Below are positions 19,067 to 30,100 of a DNA stretch of 64,000 nucleotides, one piece after another. The stretch's first letter is position 1; every line of letters starts with the position of its first letter. Source of the DNA: Microglena sp. YARC (taxonomy: Eukaryota; Chlorophyta; Chlorophyceae; Chlamydomonadales; Chlamydomonadaceae); the NCBI GenBank assembly GCA_022414725.1, contig CM039462.1, positions 80,290,137-80,354,136 of the forward strand, written 5' to 3'. The position numbers and the translations under genes were made by a program. The notes beneath the pieces are model-generated. The model was not told the origin of the DNA. It worked only from the letters and a program-made list of their open reading frames with translations, and ran no database searches.

Positions 19067-19570
19067 GCGATGCGTCGCAAATCTAGCGACTCGGTGCGAC
19101 GCGCTGACCCCCAGACCTTGTGGAGCCCAGGGGGTTCGGAGGGGCATTCCTGACTAGTTTAGCCAGACCCATGCAGCGCCATGCAGCGACGGAATTGCGG
19201 GGCGATGCTGGACAAAAATCAAGTCATCCTGACTGATGAGCTTCTAAGCCGAGATATTGTTGGTGCTTTTGTCAGCTGCAGTGATGACCATCTGTCCAAT
19301 ATTTAGGCTGTCAGATGTCCAGCCTAAGCTACAGAGATGACCCCCAGACCTTGTGGAGCCCAGGGGATTCGGAGGGGCATTTCTGACTAGTTTAGCCAGA
19401 CCCATGCAGCGCCATGCAGCGGCGGAAATGCGGGGCGATGCTGGACAAAAATCAAGTCATCCTGACTGATGAGCTTCTAAGCTGAGATATTGTTGGTGCT
19501 TTTGTCAGCTGCAGTGATGACCATCTGTCCAATATTTAGGCTGTCAGATGTCCAGCCTAAGGTACAGAGA
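19067..19570. repeat. 221-bp tandem duplication with GCGTCGCAAA-type end
   Basis: 19107-19327 is repeated at 19328-19545 with few changes ('gacccccagaccttgtgg', 'tgactagtttagccagaccc', 'gcggggcgatgctggacaaa'). The left copy is preceded by GATGCGTCGCAAATCTAGCG. A related segment is found at 34490-34590 and 34890-34930. No gene is recognised around it (18770-20020). Confidence 0.75.
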
Positions 19571-19795
19571 TTTGGGTTTGATCTCACGGTCTATCAGCCT
19601 GCAAGCCGCTCTCTATCTGCGGGTGGAGTATATGTGGGTGGTAAAACAACTACTGCATCACATTCCTGTGGAGAAAATCCAAGCTCGCGGATAAAAACAT
19701 GATCAGGTACCCAAGTGCACACCCTCCTCTCTCATTGTTGTTGCCATGGTGTGGGCTGTTGATACGCGTCGTCCGCGAGAGTGTCTGCGAGCGCG

Positions 19796-19868
19796 GCATT
19801 CAACTGGAAAGCTCTACCTGCCGGCATCGAACCCGCGACCTAAAAGTATAAGATGTAGGTGTGTAGGC
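19796..19868 (-). repeat. tRNA-like sequence
   Basis: On the minus strand a T-arm-like CGCGGGTTCGATGCCGGC (B box) follows an A-box-like GGGCCTACACACC, starting from CAACTGG. The acceptor arm pairs poorly (CAACTGG/CCAGTTG at the two ends is better read as a short inverted repeat). Likely a tRNA-derived SINE head or relic. Confidence 0.35.
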
Positions 19869-20024
19869 CCAGTTGAAAAATTAATTACATAGGTAAGACT
19901 CCAGACTGAAATATTTACTAGACCAACTAGGATTTCCCGATGAAAATCTTGATCCTCGAGCAAAGATGCTGAAAACAGGGGACTCTTTCATCAATAAACC
20001 TGCCTGCACATAGAGGTATAAGTA

Positions 20025-20156
20025 GGGAACGTCAGTATGATGTCATACAACATCATGTGATGCAGTCAGTCTGACTAGGCTTAAGTTACCATGTATAGAC
20101 AGTATCATATGATACCATACTCGCCTTTGGTTTACATCATATGATATGCAGGTCCA
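20025..20156. mobile_element. Degenerate copy of the GGGAACGGCAA MITE
   Basis: Shares 'tcagtctgacta' and 'cgcctttggtttacatcatatgat' with the copies at 34590 and 35976, and starts GGGAACG. Its right end is diverged and a target duplication is not clear. Confidence 0.5.
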
Positions 20157-20247
20157 TATGTATATAGATTTCAAGTTGTGGATAAACTCAGGGAGTAATG
20201 GTATGTAAGCTTGCCACATGCATTGCGGGATGTCACACCCTTCAGAC

Positions 20248-20516
20248 CAGGGTACTACATTTTGTCAAATTGGTCAGCGCCTAAAGCGCACAAACGTTAA
20301 ATTGGTCAGCGCTTTGAAGTGCAAAAAGTACAAAATCTGCGCGCTGCGCCCATAGGGGGTTGAAAAAACTGCGTGAAACCCAGTGGGGCTAAAAAAGTGC
20401 GCAAAATACCACCCACCACCAGCACCACCATCAGCACCACCACCAGAATCACCACCACCACCAGCATCACCACCACCACCACCACCACTCTGTCACGCGT
20501 GCTTAGTAGTACACTG
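20248..20516 (+). mobile_element. hAT-type MITE copy C, with internal CAC expansion
   Basis: TIRs CAGGGTACTAC / GTAGTACACTG and a perfect 8-bp target duplication CTTCAGAC (20240-20247 and 20517-20524). The body has the family words 'attggtcagcgc' and 'tgcgcccatagggggttg'. A (CAC/CAG)n run at 20408-20490 has expanded inside it. There is no transposase, so it is non-autonomous. Confidence 0.82.
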
Positions 20517-20529
20517 CTTCAGACAGGAT

Positions 20530-20810
20530 GCAAGATTTTGACAGGACAAGTGAAAATTGGGGCAACTGACAAGGTGTTACCCATCTAAACACTCTCTGTG
20601 CCCACCCCCATTGAGTTGAGAACCCCTCCCTAACCCCCTGGGGTTAAGGGGCGGGGGGTTAAATATGGTAAAAAGCAAAGCGTAAACATATAGGCCATAT
20701 TTACCCCCCCTCCCCAGGGGGGTTGTGGAGGGGTTCTCAACTCCTCTGTGGGTGCATTGCTGTTTCTTGCTTCCTTGCCATACACCATGACATGAGTGCA
20801 TCCCCCACGT
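20530..20810. other. Unique segment with a C/G hairpin
   Basis: Contains an inverted repeat: 'ttgagttgagaacccctccc' near 20613 against 'ggaggggttctcaactcc' near 20725. The arms are about 95 bp apart (AACCCC...GGGGTT pairs). No coding signal is seen. Confidence 0.45.
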
Positions 20811-20933
20811 CAGCCTGCACCTATTCAGGTTTAAGCACGTGTTCAGGGTGTTCAACACCTGTTCAGTTAACTACAAGCTTAACCAATGATGCACATACAC
20901 AGGTGTTTAACAACCTGAACAGGGTGCAGGCTG
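20811..20933. mobile_element. CAGCCTGCACC inverted-repeat element, copy 1
   Basis: Ends CAGCCTGCACCTATTCAGG and CCTGAACAGGGTGCAGGCTG are inverted repeats. Inner sequence 'gtgttcagggtgttcaacac' and 'ttaaccaatgatg' is shared with copies at 22703 and 23365. Looks like a MITE; the superfamily is unclear because no target duplication is obvious. Confidence 0.65.
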
Positions 20934-21326
20934 CTGTACGGAACACAAGGCATGCGTAAAGTAAACCAGCGGAGGTCTTGGTATCGACGGTCGTAGGTCG
21001 TACATCATATCTCGACTTTTTCAAGCCCAATTTACGACAATTCTCCCAGAATTCCGAGAATCGTAGGGTTAAACCTGCGAACGACAACCTGTTCCAAAAT
21101 CTCCTAGTGCGAATCATCCGCTGCATTGCTATATATTGAAACTGCGTGCAATACAACTGCGCTTCGCTTGATAGGCCTTACAGAAGGAGAGTTTGAAGGT
21201 TGGATGAAAGCTGCCAGATATAGTCCATTTTTTTCTTCTTCTTTTCATTACATGGTCTTTTGGGGCCTTCAGACTGCTCACTGTCTGCGGGCGGAGTAAA
21301 CATGGGTAGCTAAAGCACTAGTACAC
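20934..21326. other. No gene recognised
   Basis: Contains two decayed palindromic CG-rich stretches and a T-rich run (21228-21250). A segment at 21255-21310 ('tcagactgctcactgtctgc') resembles 31490-31515 and 35508-35520, a short dispersed word. Confidence 0.35.
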
Positions 21327-21513
21327 CAGGGTAATTCAAAGCGCACGCTTTTGAGCGCTGACTTTTTGACCCCCTCAGCGCTTTAAGCACAGTTTTTTGC
21401 AACCCTTTGTGGGCGCTGCAAGCAATTTTTGCGCTTTTTGCACTACAAAGTGCAGTTTTTTTGTTTTCAAGTGCGCTTAAGCACTGGCTAATTTGGCAAT
21501 TTGAAGTACCCTG
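21327..21513 (-). mobile_element. hAT-type MITE copy B
   Basis: 187 bp with TIRs CAGGGTAATTCAAA / TTTGAAGTACCCTG and a perfect 8-bp target duplication TAGTACAC (21319-21326, 21514-21521). The interior is AT/GC hairpin-rich with the family words AGCGC and 'gcaagcaatttttgcgc'. 8-bp duplications and CAGGG ends are hallmarks of hAT. Confidence 0.88.
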
Positions 21514-21592
21514 TAGTACACCACACTCCTGAGTTCAGAATCCAATCATAGGGCTGTAGACAGTTTAGAGCGTGTCCAGGTCCGCAACATAT

Positions 21593-21796
21593 AATTGAAC
21601 ACCAAATATCAATTATCAAATATCAAACACCATATATCAATTATCAAATATCAAACACCATGTATCAATTATCAAATATCAAGCACCATATATCAATTAG
21701 CAAATATCAAACACCAAATATCAAACACCAAACATAAAACTTCAAACGCCAAATATCAAATATCAAACGACAAATATCAAATATCAAATATCCCCA
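21593..21796. repeat. AATATCAAACACCA array
   Basis: Units of about 14-42 bp made of 'atcaaatatcaaacaccat' with 'atatcaatt'. Simple tandem array. Confidence 0.85.
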
Positions 21797-22069
21797 AGGA
21801 TATTCACCCTTCCTTCCACTTAAGAGGATATTTTGTGTGTTGGTGTTTGTGCGTGCGTGTGTATGTTTGCGTGCGTGTTTCGTACTCTGATCACCGGAAT
21901 TGCAGACTTTATGTGCAGTCCTAGTGAACTCTCCTTGGCGCAAAGGCAGTGGGACTATCCAATGGTCATGAAGGAGGTCAAAACAACTGGTCTTGGCCGC
22001 GCTTAGCAAAACAAAAGCATACAAGGCTTACCAAGTATGAGCAGCTAAAAGCAGTATAGCGACATTTTT

Positions 22070-22540
22070 TGCCTGAGCCCCCCCTCGTGGGGGGCGGGAG
22101 CCCCCAGATTCGCCCCGTCGTCCGTTTGTTCGTCCGTCCGTCCTTGGGCGCGTGCAACGGCCACCATCGCAATCCAAGTCATACAACTCTGTCGAACCAT
22201 AACTTGTGATGTGCACCGTGTCATGAACAGATGAAAGATTTTCAGGGAACTGCAGCCATTATATTGCTTGCCTCATAGCCTTCCCCTTACCCCCCTTTCC
22301 CTTCTCCCCCTTTCCTTTCCCCTTCCTCCCCTTGCCTTCCCCATCCCCCCCCTTCCCCCTCCCCTTCCCCTTCCCCATCCCCCCCTTCCCCTTCTCCCCC
22401 TTCCCCCTCCCCTTCCCCCTCCCCTCCTCCTTCCCCTTCCCCTCCCCCCTCCCCTGCCCCTGCCCCTGCCCCTTTCTTGGACGTGTGCAACCACCACCAA
22501 CGCAATCCAAGTCATACAACTATGCCGAACCACAATTTGC
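22070..22540. repeat. GGGCGGGAGCCCCC element and C-rich pyrimidine tract between direct repeats
   Basis: 22070-22110 has 'gagccccccc', 'ggggggcgggagcccccag', also found at 35290 and, varied, at 52715 and 56805. A 60-bp segment ('aatccaagtcatacaact') occurs at 22140-22205 and again at 22476-22540. Between them 22278-22478 is almost pure C/T on the plus strand, ordered as CCCCTTCC blocks, a candidate for triplex-forming DNA. Confidence 0.7.
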
Positions 22541-22702
22541 GCAGAGCTTGCATTATGCATCTCCCTCCTCCAGGCCTTGCACTCCCATCATCAATTACTT
22601 GAATTCCAGGTGGTGGTGATGGTGGTCCCTCCTTCAGGCCTCACACTCCTATCTTCTAACACATAGGCTAGGACAGTTCTCAGTCAGGCTTCATCCCTAA
22701 GG

Positions 22703-22836
22703 CAGCCTGCACCTGTCCAGGTTGTTAAACAGGTGTTCAGGGTGTTCGAACACCTGTTCAGCAACTACGTTTTTAACCAATGATGTACATAAACACCCTG
22801 AACACCTGTTTCACTACCTGAACAGGGTGCAGGCTG
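22703..22836. mobile_element. CAGCCTGCACC inverted-repeat element, copy 2
   Basis: 134 bp, ends CAGCCTGCACCTGTCCAGG and CCTGAACAGGGTGCAGGCTG. Inner arms 'ttaaacaggtgttcaggg' and 'ccctgaacacctgtttcac' extend the pairing to about 40 bp. Confidence 0.7.
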
Positions 22837-22986
22837 CTGTAGGGTATCGGTCGGCGTGCTTTAAACCCACGTTCTCCGTTATGGTCACCGTTGTTTGCTT
22901 GCTAGCTCTATTACTTGTATTGCAGGTGGTGGTGGCGGTGGTCGTGCCTGCGGCTAGTTATAGCAAATTTAGGGGGTATTCTGCAC

Positions 22987-23164
22987 CAGGGTACTTCAAT
23001 GGCCAAATTGGCCAGCGCTTTAGCGCAGTTAAAAAAAACTGCGCTTTGTAGTGCAAAAATCGCAAAAATTGCTTGCTGCGCCCACAGAGGGTTGCAAAAA
23101 ACTGCGCTTAAAGCGCAGAGGGGGTCGAAAAGTCAGCGCAAAAGCGTGCGCTTTAATTACCCTG
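22987..23164 (+). mobile_element. hAT-type MITE copy A
   Basis: 178 bp with ends CAGGGTACTTCAA / TTTAATTACCCTG and a perfect 8-bp target duplication TTCTGCAC (22979-22986, 23165-23172). The interior is close to copy B in opposite orientation ('gcaaaaattgcttgctgcgc'). Confidence 0.88.
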
Positions 23165-23364
23165 TTCTGCACCCTTTTCTCCACCCTTTTGGCATCCCTT
23201 TCACCCACAATGCACCCTTTCAAGCCAAATAAAAAAGTGCCGTCGACCCCCCAAATTAGCTGTGTCGGGTGGGTGGCGGAGTGGGTGTGTCCACCTGTTT
23301 ACATCGTTGCAGTAGTCTGGTCCTTCTCCTCTCTGTTGTTGCAGTCTCATCCCAAACCCAACGT

Positions 23365-23609
23365 CAGCCTGCACCTGTTCAGATCGTTAAACAGGTGTTC
23401 AGATTGTCAAACAAAAGGCATTTACTTAGGTGGATGCATCTTTGGCTTTTGGTGCCAACTCTAGTTTAGTGTTTGCCCCAAAAGCCTAAGGCACAACCGC
23501 CAAAGTGAGTGCCTTTTGTTTGTGCCAACACTTGCTAACCAATGACGTACACCAACCGGTGTTTACCACCCTGAACACCAGTGTAACAACCTGAACAGGG
23601 TGCAGGCTG
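23365..23609. mobile_element. CAGCCTGCACC element copy 3 with nested insert
   Basis: Outer ends match copies 1 and 2. Inside, 23408-23522 is a 115-bp insert with perfect 13-bp inverted ends CAAACAAAAGGCA / TGCCTTTTGTTTG and inner pairing ('tttggcttttggtgcc', 'gccccaaaagcctaaggc'). This nests one MITE in another; target duplication not evident. Confidence 0.72.
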
Positions 23610-23624
23610 CCGTAGGTAAACGTC

Positions 23625-23880
23625 GCACACTCGGGTTACCAAGTGCAGGCATGTAGTGCTGCAGGAGTGTGTGGTGTTGTGTGTGTGTTGATGTGGGTAG
23701 GGAAACATTGACACTTGGAATACCAAGTGCGGGCAAGTAGTGCTGCAGGAGTGTGTGGTGGTAACGTGTGTGTGGTGGTTTGTGTAAGTGTGTGTGTGGT
23801 GATGTGTGTAGGGAAACATCACACACTTGGGTTACCAAGTGCGGGCAAGTAGAGCTGCAGGAGTGTGTGTGTCTACCTGC
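23625..23880. repeat. About 90-100-bp tandem array, three copies
   Basis: Units begin 'cacttgggttaccaagtgcg' and run 'gcaagtagtgctgcaggagtgtgtg' plus GT repeats. Each unit contains the palindrome ACTTGG..CCAAGT. Confidence 0.75.
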
Positions 23881-23994
23881 TTTCCGCGATGTAGTCGTCT
23901 GCCCCCCCTCCTCTCCCTATTTCCCTTTCTCAGTCCCTCTCGACAGTTTTGTTGCAGCAGCATTCCTAAACACCACACTATCGCTTTACCAACC

Positions 23995-24560
23995 GCTGAC
24001 TGTCAACCACTTCTGCAACCACTTTGCAACCACTTCTGCAACCACTTCACAACCAGTTAGCAACCACTTCTACAACCACTTTCGCAACCACCCACTGACA
24101 AGATCATCTTCTGCTGCCCACCATCACCTCGAACTCGCTTGAACACATGGACGATTGCAGACAGATAACTCCCAACCCAACCACTTTGCAACCACTTCCG
24201 CAACCACCCACTGACAAGATCATCTTCTGCTGTCCACCATCACCTGGAACTCGCTTGAACACATGGACGATTGCTGACAGATACCTCCCAACCCAACCAC
24301 TTAGCAACCATTTTGCAACCACTTCCGCAACCAACCACTGACAAGATCATCTTCTGCTGCCCACCATCACCTGGAACTCGCTTGAACACATGGACGATTG
24401 CTGACAGATACCTCCCAACCCAACCACTTAGCAACCATTTTGCAACCACTTCCGCAACCACCCACTGACAAGATCATCTTCTGCTGTCCTCCATCACCTG
24501 GAACTCGCTCGAACACATGGACGATTGCGGACAGATAACTCCCAACCCAACAAGCAAGCC
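23995..24560. repeat. About 127-bp tandem array, four copies
   Basis: Units 'gacaagatcatcttctgctg' (near 24098, 24211, 24340, 24467), then 'ccatcacctggaactcgctt', then 'gaacacatggacgattgc', with 'gcaaccacttccgcaaccac'. The left part is a shorter CAACCACTT repeat. No junction with a known exon is seen, so its origin is unknown. Confidence 0.8.
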
Positions 24561-24650
24561 CGGGACATGGTAAGGAGAGATGTCACAATATACTACAATA
24601 GTTCAAGTTTAGTATATTACATATGTATATGTATAATACAAGATTTGGAG

Positions 24651-24689
<39 letters not shown>

Positions 24690-24891
24690 GCAATAATACA
24701 AGTAGAGTATACATACATGTACTACATATTTGAAGTTTAATATATATTTATATATACACACTACAATATTTCAAGGAGAGTATTCAGCAGGGTTCAGATA
24801 GAAGGCAGAGAGGGGGTGGGTTGGTGGTGTGTGGGGTGGGGGCTGGTGGGGTTGGGGGAGGGGGTTGGGAGTGGGTGGGGTGTGTGTGTGT

Positions 24892-24926
<35 letters not shown>

Positions 24927-24940
24927 GGGGGCTTGCTACC
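24561..24940. repeat. AT-rich stretch with (TA)n and a G run
   Basis: (TA)n at 24655-24685, then T/G-rich sequence and a long G homopolymer at about 24892-24925. Such runs are prone to length error. Confidence 0.8.
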
Positions 24941-24949
24941 GAGTCAAAC

Positions 24950-26905
24950 CTGGAATCAAGATTGCCTCTAATCATAGCTGTTCTTTTCATCTGTGAGCAG
25001 TAGCTTCTAGGCAGCTCCTTGCATGACACCAGGATAATCATAGGTTTTCATTTCATCTGCAAGCTGCAGCTTCTAGGCAGCTCCCTTGGCTTGCTACTGA
25101 GTCAAAACTGGAATCAAGATTGCCACTAATCATTACTTGTCATTTCATCTGCAAGCAGTAGCTTCTAGGCAGCTCCCTTGGCTTGCTACTGAGTCAAACC
25201 TGGAATCAAGATTGCCACTTATCATAGCTGTTATTTTCATCTGTAAGCAGTAGCTTCTAGGCAGCTCCCAGTATGACAGGGATAATCATAGCTGTTCTTT
25301 CCATCTGAGAGCAGTAGCTTCTAGGCAGCCTCCAGCATGACACCAGGATAATCATGGCTTTTATTTTCATCTGAGAGCAGTAGCTTGTAGGCAGCTCCCT
25401 TGGCTAGCTACCCAGTCAAACCTGGAATCAAGATTGCCATAAATAGCAGCTTTTCTTTTCATCTTCGAGCAGTAACTTCTAGGCAGCTCCTAGCATGACA
25501 CCAGGATAATCATAGATTTTCATTTCATCTGCGAGCAGTAGCTTGTAGGCAGCTCCCTTGGCTTGCTACCCAGTCAAACCTGGAATCAAGATTGCCACTA
25601 ATCATAGCTGTTAGTCTCATGTAATCAGTAGCTTCTAGGCAGCTCCCAGCATGGCACCAGGATAATCATAGCTTTTATTTTCATCTGCAAGCAGTAGCTT
25701 CTAGGCAGCTCCCTTGGCTTGCTACCCGGTCAAACCTGGAATCAAGATTGCCACTAATCATAGCTTTTGTTTTCATCTGCGAGCAGCAGCTTCTAGGCAG
25801 CTCCCAGCATGACACCAGGATAATAATTTATTTTCATTTCATCTGTGAGATGTAGCTTCTAGGCAGCTCCCTTGGCTTGCTGCCCGGTCAAACCTGGAAT
25901 CAAGATTGCCACTAATCAGTTCTTTTCATCTGTAAGCAGTAGCTTCTAGGCAGATCCCTTGGCTTGCTACCCAGTCAAACCTGGAATCAAGATTGCCTCT
26001 AATCATAGCTTTTGTTTTCATCTGCGAGCAGCAGCTTCTAGGCAGCTCCCGGCATGACACCAGGCTCCTCTGGCTTGCTGCCCAGTCAAACCTGGAATCA
26101 AGATTGCCACTAATTAGTTCTTTTCATCTGTGAGCAGTAGCTTCTAGGCAGCTCCCTTGGCTTGCTACCCAGTCAAACCTGGAATCAAGATTGCCTCTAA
26201 TCATAGCTTTTGTTGTCATCTGTGAGCAGTAGCTTCTAGGCAGCTCCCAGCATGGCACCAGGAAAATCATAGCTTTTCATTTCATCTGCAAGCAGTAGCT
26301 TTTAGGCAGCTCCCTTGGCTTGCTGTTCAGTCAAACCTGGAATCAAGATTTCCACTGATCATAGCTTTTGTTTTCATCTGCGAGCATTAGCTTCTAGGCA
26401 GCTCCCAGCATGACCCCAGGATAATCATTGTTTTTCATTTCATCTGCGAGCAGTAGCTTCTATGCAGCTCCCTTGGCTTGCTGCCCAGTCAAACCTGGAA
26501 TCAAGATTGCCACTAATCATAGCTGTTCTTTTCATCTGTGAGCAGTAGCTTCTAGGCAGCTCCCAGCATGGCACCAGGATAATCATAGCTTTTCTTTTCA
26601 TCTGCGAGCAGTAGCTCCTAGGTAGCTTTTCCTTACATTTGCAATATGTTTTCCTGCTATTTCTGGAGGGAGACAAAGCTTGAGACAATCTGCCTCTTTT
26701 CATCACGTTTGTTCCCGAAGGATACTAAGTAGATAGTAGAAGTAAGGATTCCAGCATGACACCTGGATAATGAAAGCTTTTCTTTTCAGCTGCAAGCAGT
26801 AGCTTCTAGGCAGCTCCCAGCACGGTACCATGATAATCATAGCTTTTATTTTCATCTGCGAGCAGTAGCTTATAGGCAGCTCCCCCGGCTCCCTCTTCAT
26901 CCTCA
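24950..26905. repeat. Composite array with TAGCTTCTAGGCAGCTCCC
   Basis: Two alternating subunits: A (about 75 bp) 'gagcagtagcttctaggcag' + 'cagcatgacaccaggataa', and B (about 105 bp) 'cttggcttgctacccagtca' + 'aacctggaatcaagattgcc'. About twenty copies, 80-90% alike by eye. Stray A subunits occur at 27350, 27668-27725, 27900, 28195 (inverted) and 60228, so this word is also dispersed. It lies before the first recognised exon of the RRM gene, in its presumed upstream intron. Confidence 0.8.
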
Positions 26906-27077
26906 AAACTAAACCTTGCCTTGCAGGGTTGCGGCATGCAGCCCCAACCCCCGCAACGGCAAGTTGATATCAAGGCAGGCAAAACTAACCAAAAGAAGGC
27001 AGCCAAAACTAACCAAATCACCCCAAAACTGTGCACCAATTCAGGCAAATCACCCAAAACTAACCCTTGCCTTGCAG

Positions 27078-27159
27078 GGTTACGGTATGCAGCCCCAACA
27101 GGACTACCCAGGCGGTGGGAATCAGAGCATCATGGGCAACAGCAACTCCCTTGGTCAAG
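27078..27159 (+). CDS. RRM gene exon A
   Basis: Acceptor CCTTGCCTTGCAG|GGTTACGG, donor GGTCAAG|GTACGC; 27 codons plus one base: [20 protein letters not shown] then NSNSLGQ. A copy of its acceptor and start (GCAG|GGTTGCGGCATGCAGCC) lies 152 bp upstream at 26926. After the donor, 27160-27230 repeats (T)GTACTTCATGGACGT(T) four times, starting from the donor itself. Confidence 0.6.
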
Positions 27160-30100
27160 GTACGCTGTACTTCATGGACGTTGTACGTCATGGACGTTGT
27201 ACTTCATGGGCGCTGTACTTCATGGACATTGGAAACCCGTACTTCCAAGCAAACCCACATGCTTCATAGTTGTGACTTTGTCAGTTTCTATGTTTGTCTA
27301 GAAGTTTGTCCCCTATGGACGTCGTATCACTGTTTCATTTTTGGGCTACACGTAGCAGCTTATAAGCAGCTCCTGTACCCCGTCCTTTGGACAAAACTCA
27401 AGCTGGTGCGTCTGAAAGCTGCCATTACTGGCATGTCAATGCAACTGCTAGCTTTTGGCTATATCCAGTGGCACAGAAGTACCCGCATACCCCATCAAGC
27501 CCTGGACGCACTCGGGGGCCAGTAGACCCAGCAGGGCACCAGGATAAGCATTGAAATTTTGAACATCCAAGAATTGCCACAGAATGACCTCTCAGGGCGT
27601 GCTCAATGGGTATTAAGGGAACCGCCTCGTAAGTATGCGATGGACGGGCTTACATCTCACCTAGAGTCAGGATAAGCATAGCTTTTATGTTCATCTGGGA
27701 GCAGTAGCTTCTAGGCAGCTCCCTCGGCTCTCTACGCATCCAAACCTTAGGCAACCTAGTGCACCTTGAAGCTGGAATCGTCAGCTTTCGTGGCAACCAA
27801 GGGCCCATTTTGCCCTAACTTTGCACACCTGAGGGTCGCACACAAAAAACTGCAGGTCAACCCTTTCAGACTCCCGCCTTTCTATAGTTTTCTTTTTGCC
27901 AACCAGCAGCAGTTTCTAGGCAGCTTCCTGCGCCAGCGACTGGGCTAAATTTTGAATTGTTACATGGTTTTTCAGCCAACTCTGGGCTGCTCACTGTCTT
28001 TCCATCCCAGGCCACCCGGGCAATACCCACAGAAACCAGGGAGCAGATTAAGCTGATCGTGTAGTATAAAGACTTGTCCAGGTCCAGGCCACTGGGCTAA
28101 GCCCCAAAAATCCAGCAGTTATGGGGTGTTGATTCTGTCAGCTTCCAGATGCACTACATCGCTTTAGGTTTTGGTTGGGTAGCAAGCCTGGGGGAGCTAA
28201 CTAGAAGCTGCTGCTCGTAGCTGAAAAAGAAAAAACTAGCAGCCTTTCAGGCTACAGCCTTTCAAGTTGCTAGCTGTCTTCAGCTGGAACATCAACAACT
28301 AAAACAGGACTTATCAACTTATCATCCGCCCACTCCAGGCATGTACCCCCATCCAGAGGCAGCATGGTAGACATGTTGCGGGGTGCAGGCAAGCACCCAG
28401 TCCACCCACCAAGCACTTACCCTAATCCATTTCCTTCCACCCACCCCAGGCAACAACCCCCAGGCAGGGGCCGGCATGATTGACGTGTTGCGGGGTGTAG
28501 CAGTTTCATCAACATTCAAAAATATCACCAACACCGTCACCAACACCACCAGCAGGATCATCACCAACACCATTACCATTCGCAGGATCGCCCCCACTAT
28601 CACCAACACCATTACCATCGCCAGGATCGCCCCCACCATCACCAACACCATTACCATCGCCAGGATCGCCCCCACCATCACCAACACCATTACCATCGCC
28701 AGGATCGCCCCCACCATCACCAACACCATCACCATCGCCAGGATCGCCCCCACCATCACCAACACCATTACCATCGCCAGGATCGCCCCCACCATCACCA
28801 ACACCATTACCATCGCCAGGATCGCCCACACCATCACCAACACCATTACCATCGCCAGGATCGCCCCCACCATCACCAACACCATTACCATCGCCAGGAT
28901 CGCCCACACCAACACCATTACCATCGCCAGGATCGCCCACACCATCACCAACACCATTACCATCCCAGGATCTGCCCCCACCATCACCAAACACCATTAC
29001 CATCGCCAGGATCGCCCCCACCATCACCAACACCATTACCATCGCCAGGATCGCCCCCACCATCACCAACACGACACCCCTCCAGCTTTTCTACCGTTGA
29101 ACTTGGCCTAACCCGTTTCCTTCCACCCACTCCAACTTGAACGTGGTGATATGGTTTATTTATTACCATCGTCACTGCCACCACCACCACCAACACGACA
29201 CCCCTCCAGCTTTTCTGCCGTTGAACTTGGCCTAACCCGTTTCCTTCCACCCACTCCAACTTGAACGTGGTGATATGGTTTATTTATTACCATCGTCACT
29301 GCCACCACCAACACCAACACGACACCCCTCCAGCTTTTCTGTCGTTGAACTTGGCCTTTATCCGTTTCCTTCCACCCACTCCAATTTGAACGTGGTGATA
29401 TGGTTTATTTATTACCATCGTCACTGCCACCACCACCACCAACACGACACCCCTCCAGCTTTTCTGTCGTTGAACTTGGCCTTTATCCGTTTCCTTCCAC
29501 CCACTCCAACTTGAACGTGGTGATATGGTTTATTTATTACCATCGTCACTGCCACCACCAACACCAACACGACACCCCTCCAGCTTTTCTGCCGTTGAAC
29601 TTGGCCTTTATCCGTTTCCTTCCACCCACTCCAACTTGAACGTGGTGATATGGTTTATTACCATCGTCACTGCAACCACTACCACCATTCATCACCCCTC
29701 CAGCTTTTCTGCCGTTGAACTTGGTCTTATCCGTTTCCATCCGCACACTCCATGCATGTACCCCCAGCAGCCAGGGGCTTGCTTGGTTGACATGATGCAT
29801 GGTGCTGGCAACCGCCCTCCATCACCACCTTGTCCACCATCACCACCATCACCAACACCAACACGACACCCTCCAGCTTTTCTGCCGTTGAACTTGGCCT
29901 TGTCCGATTCCTTCCACCAACTCCAGGCATGCACGCCCAGCCAGGGACTGGCATGGTAGACATGATGCAGGGTGCAGGCAACCACCCACCATCACCACCA
30001 TCACCAACACCAACACGACACCCTCCAGCTATTCTGCCATGAACTTGGCCTTGTCCGATTCCTTCCACCCACTCCAGGCATGAACCCCCAGCAGCCAGGG

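Noticed and set aside
22259..22666. Pro/Leu-rich (plus) and Gly/Lys-rich (minus) ORFs
   Set aside because: Produced by the C/T tract; composition alone keeps all frames open.
28383..29111. ORFs rich in Thr/Ile/Asn (plus) or Val/Met/Gly/Asp (minus)
   Set aside because: By-products of the 60-bp ATCACCAACACCATTACC array in the intron before exon B.
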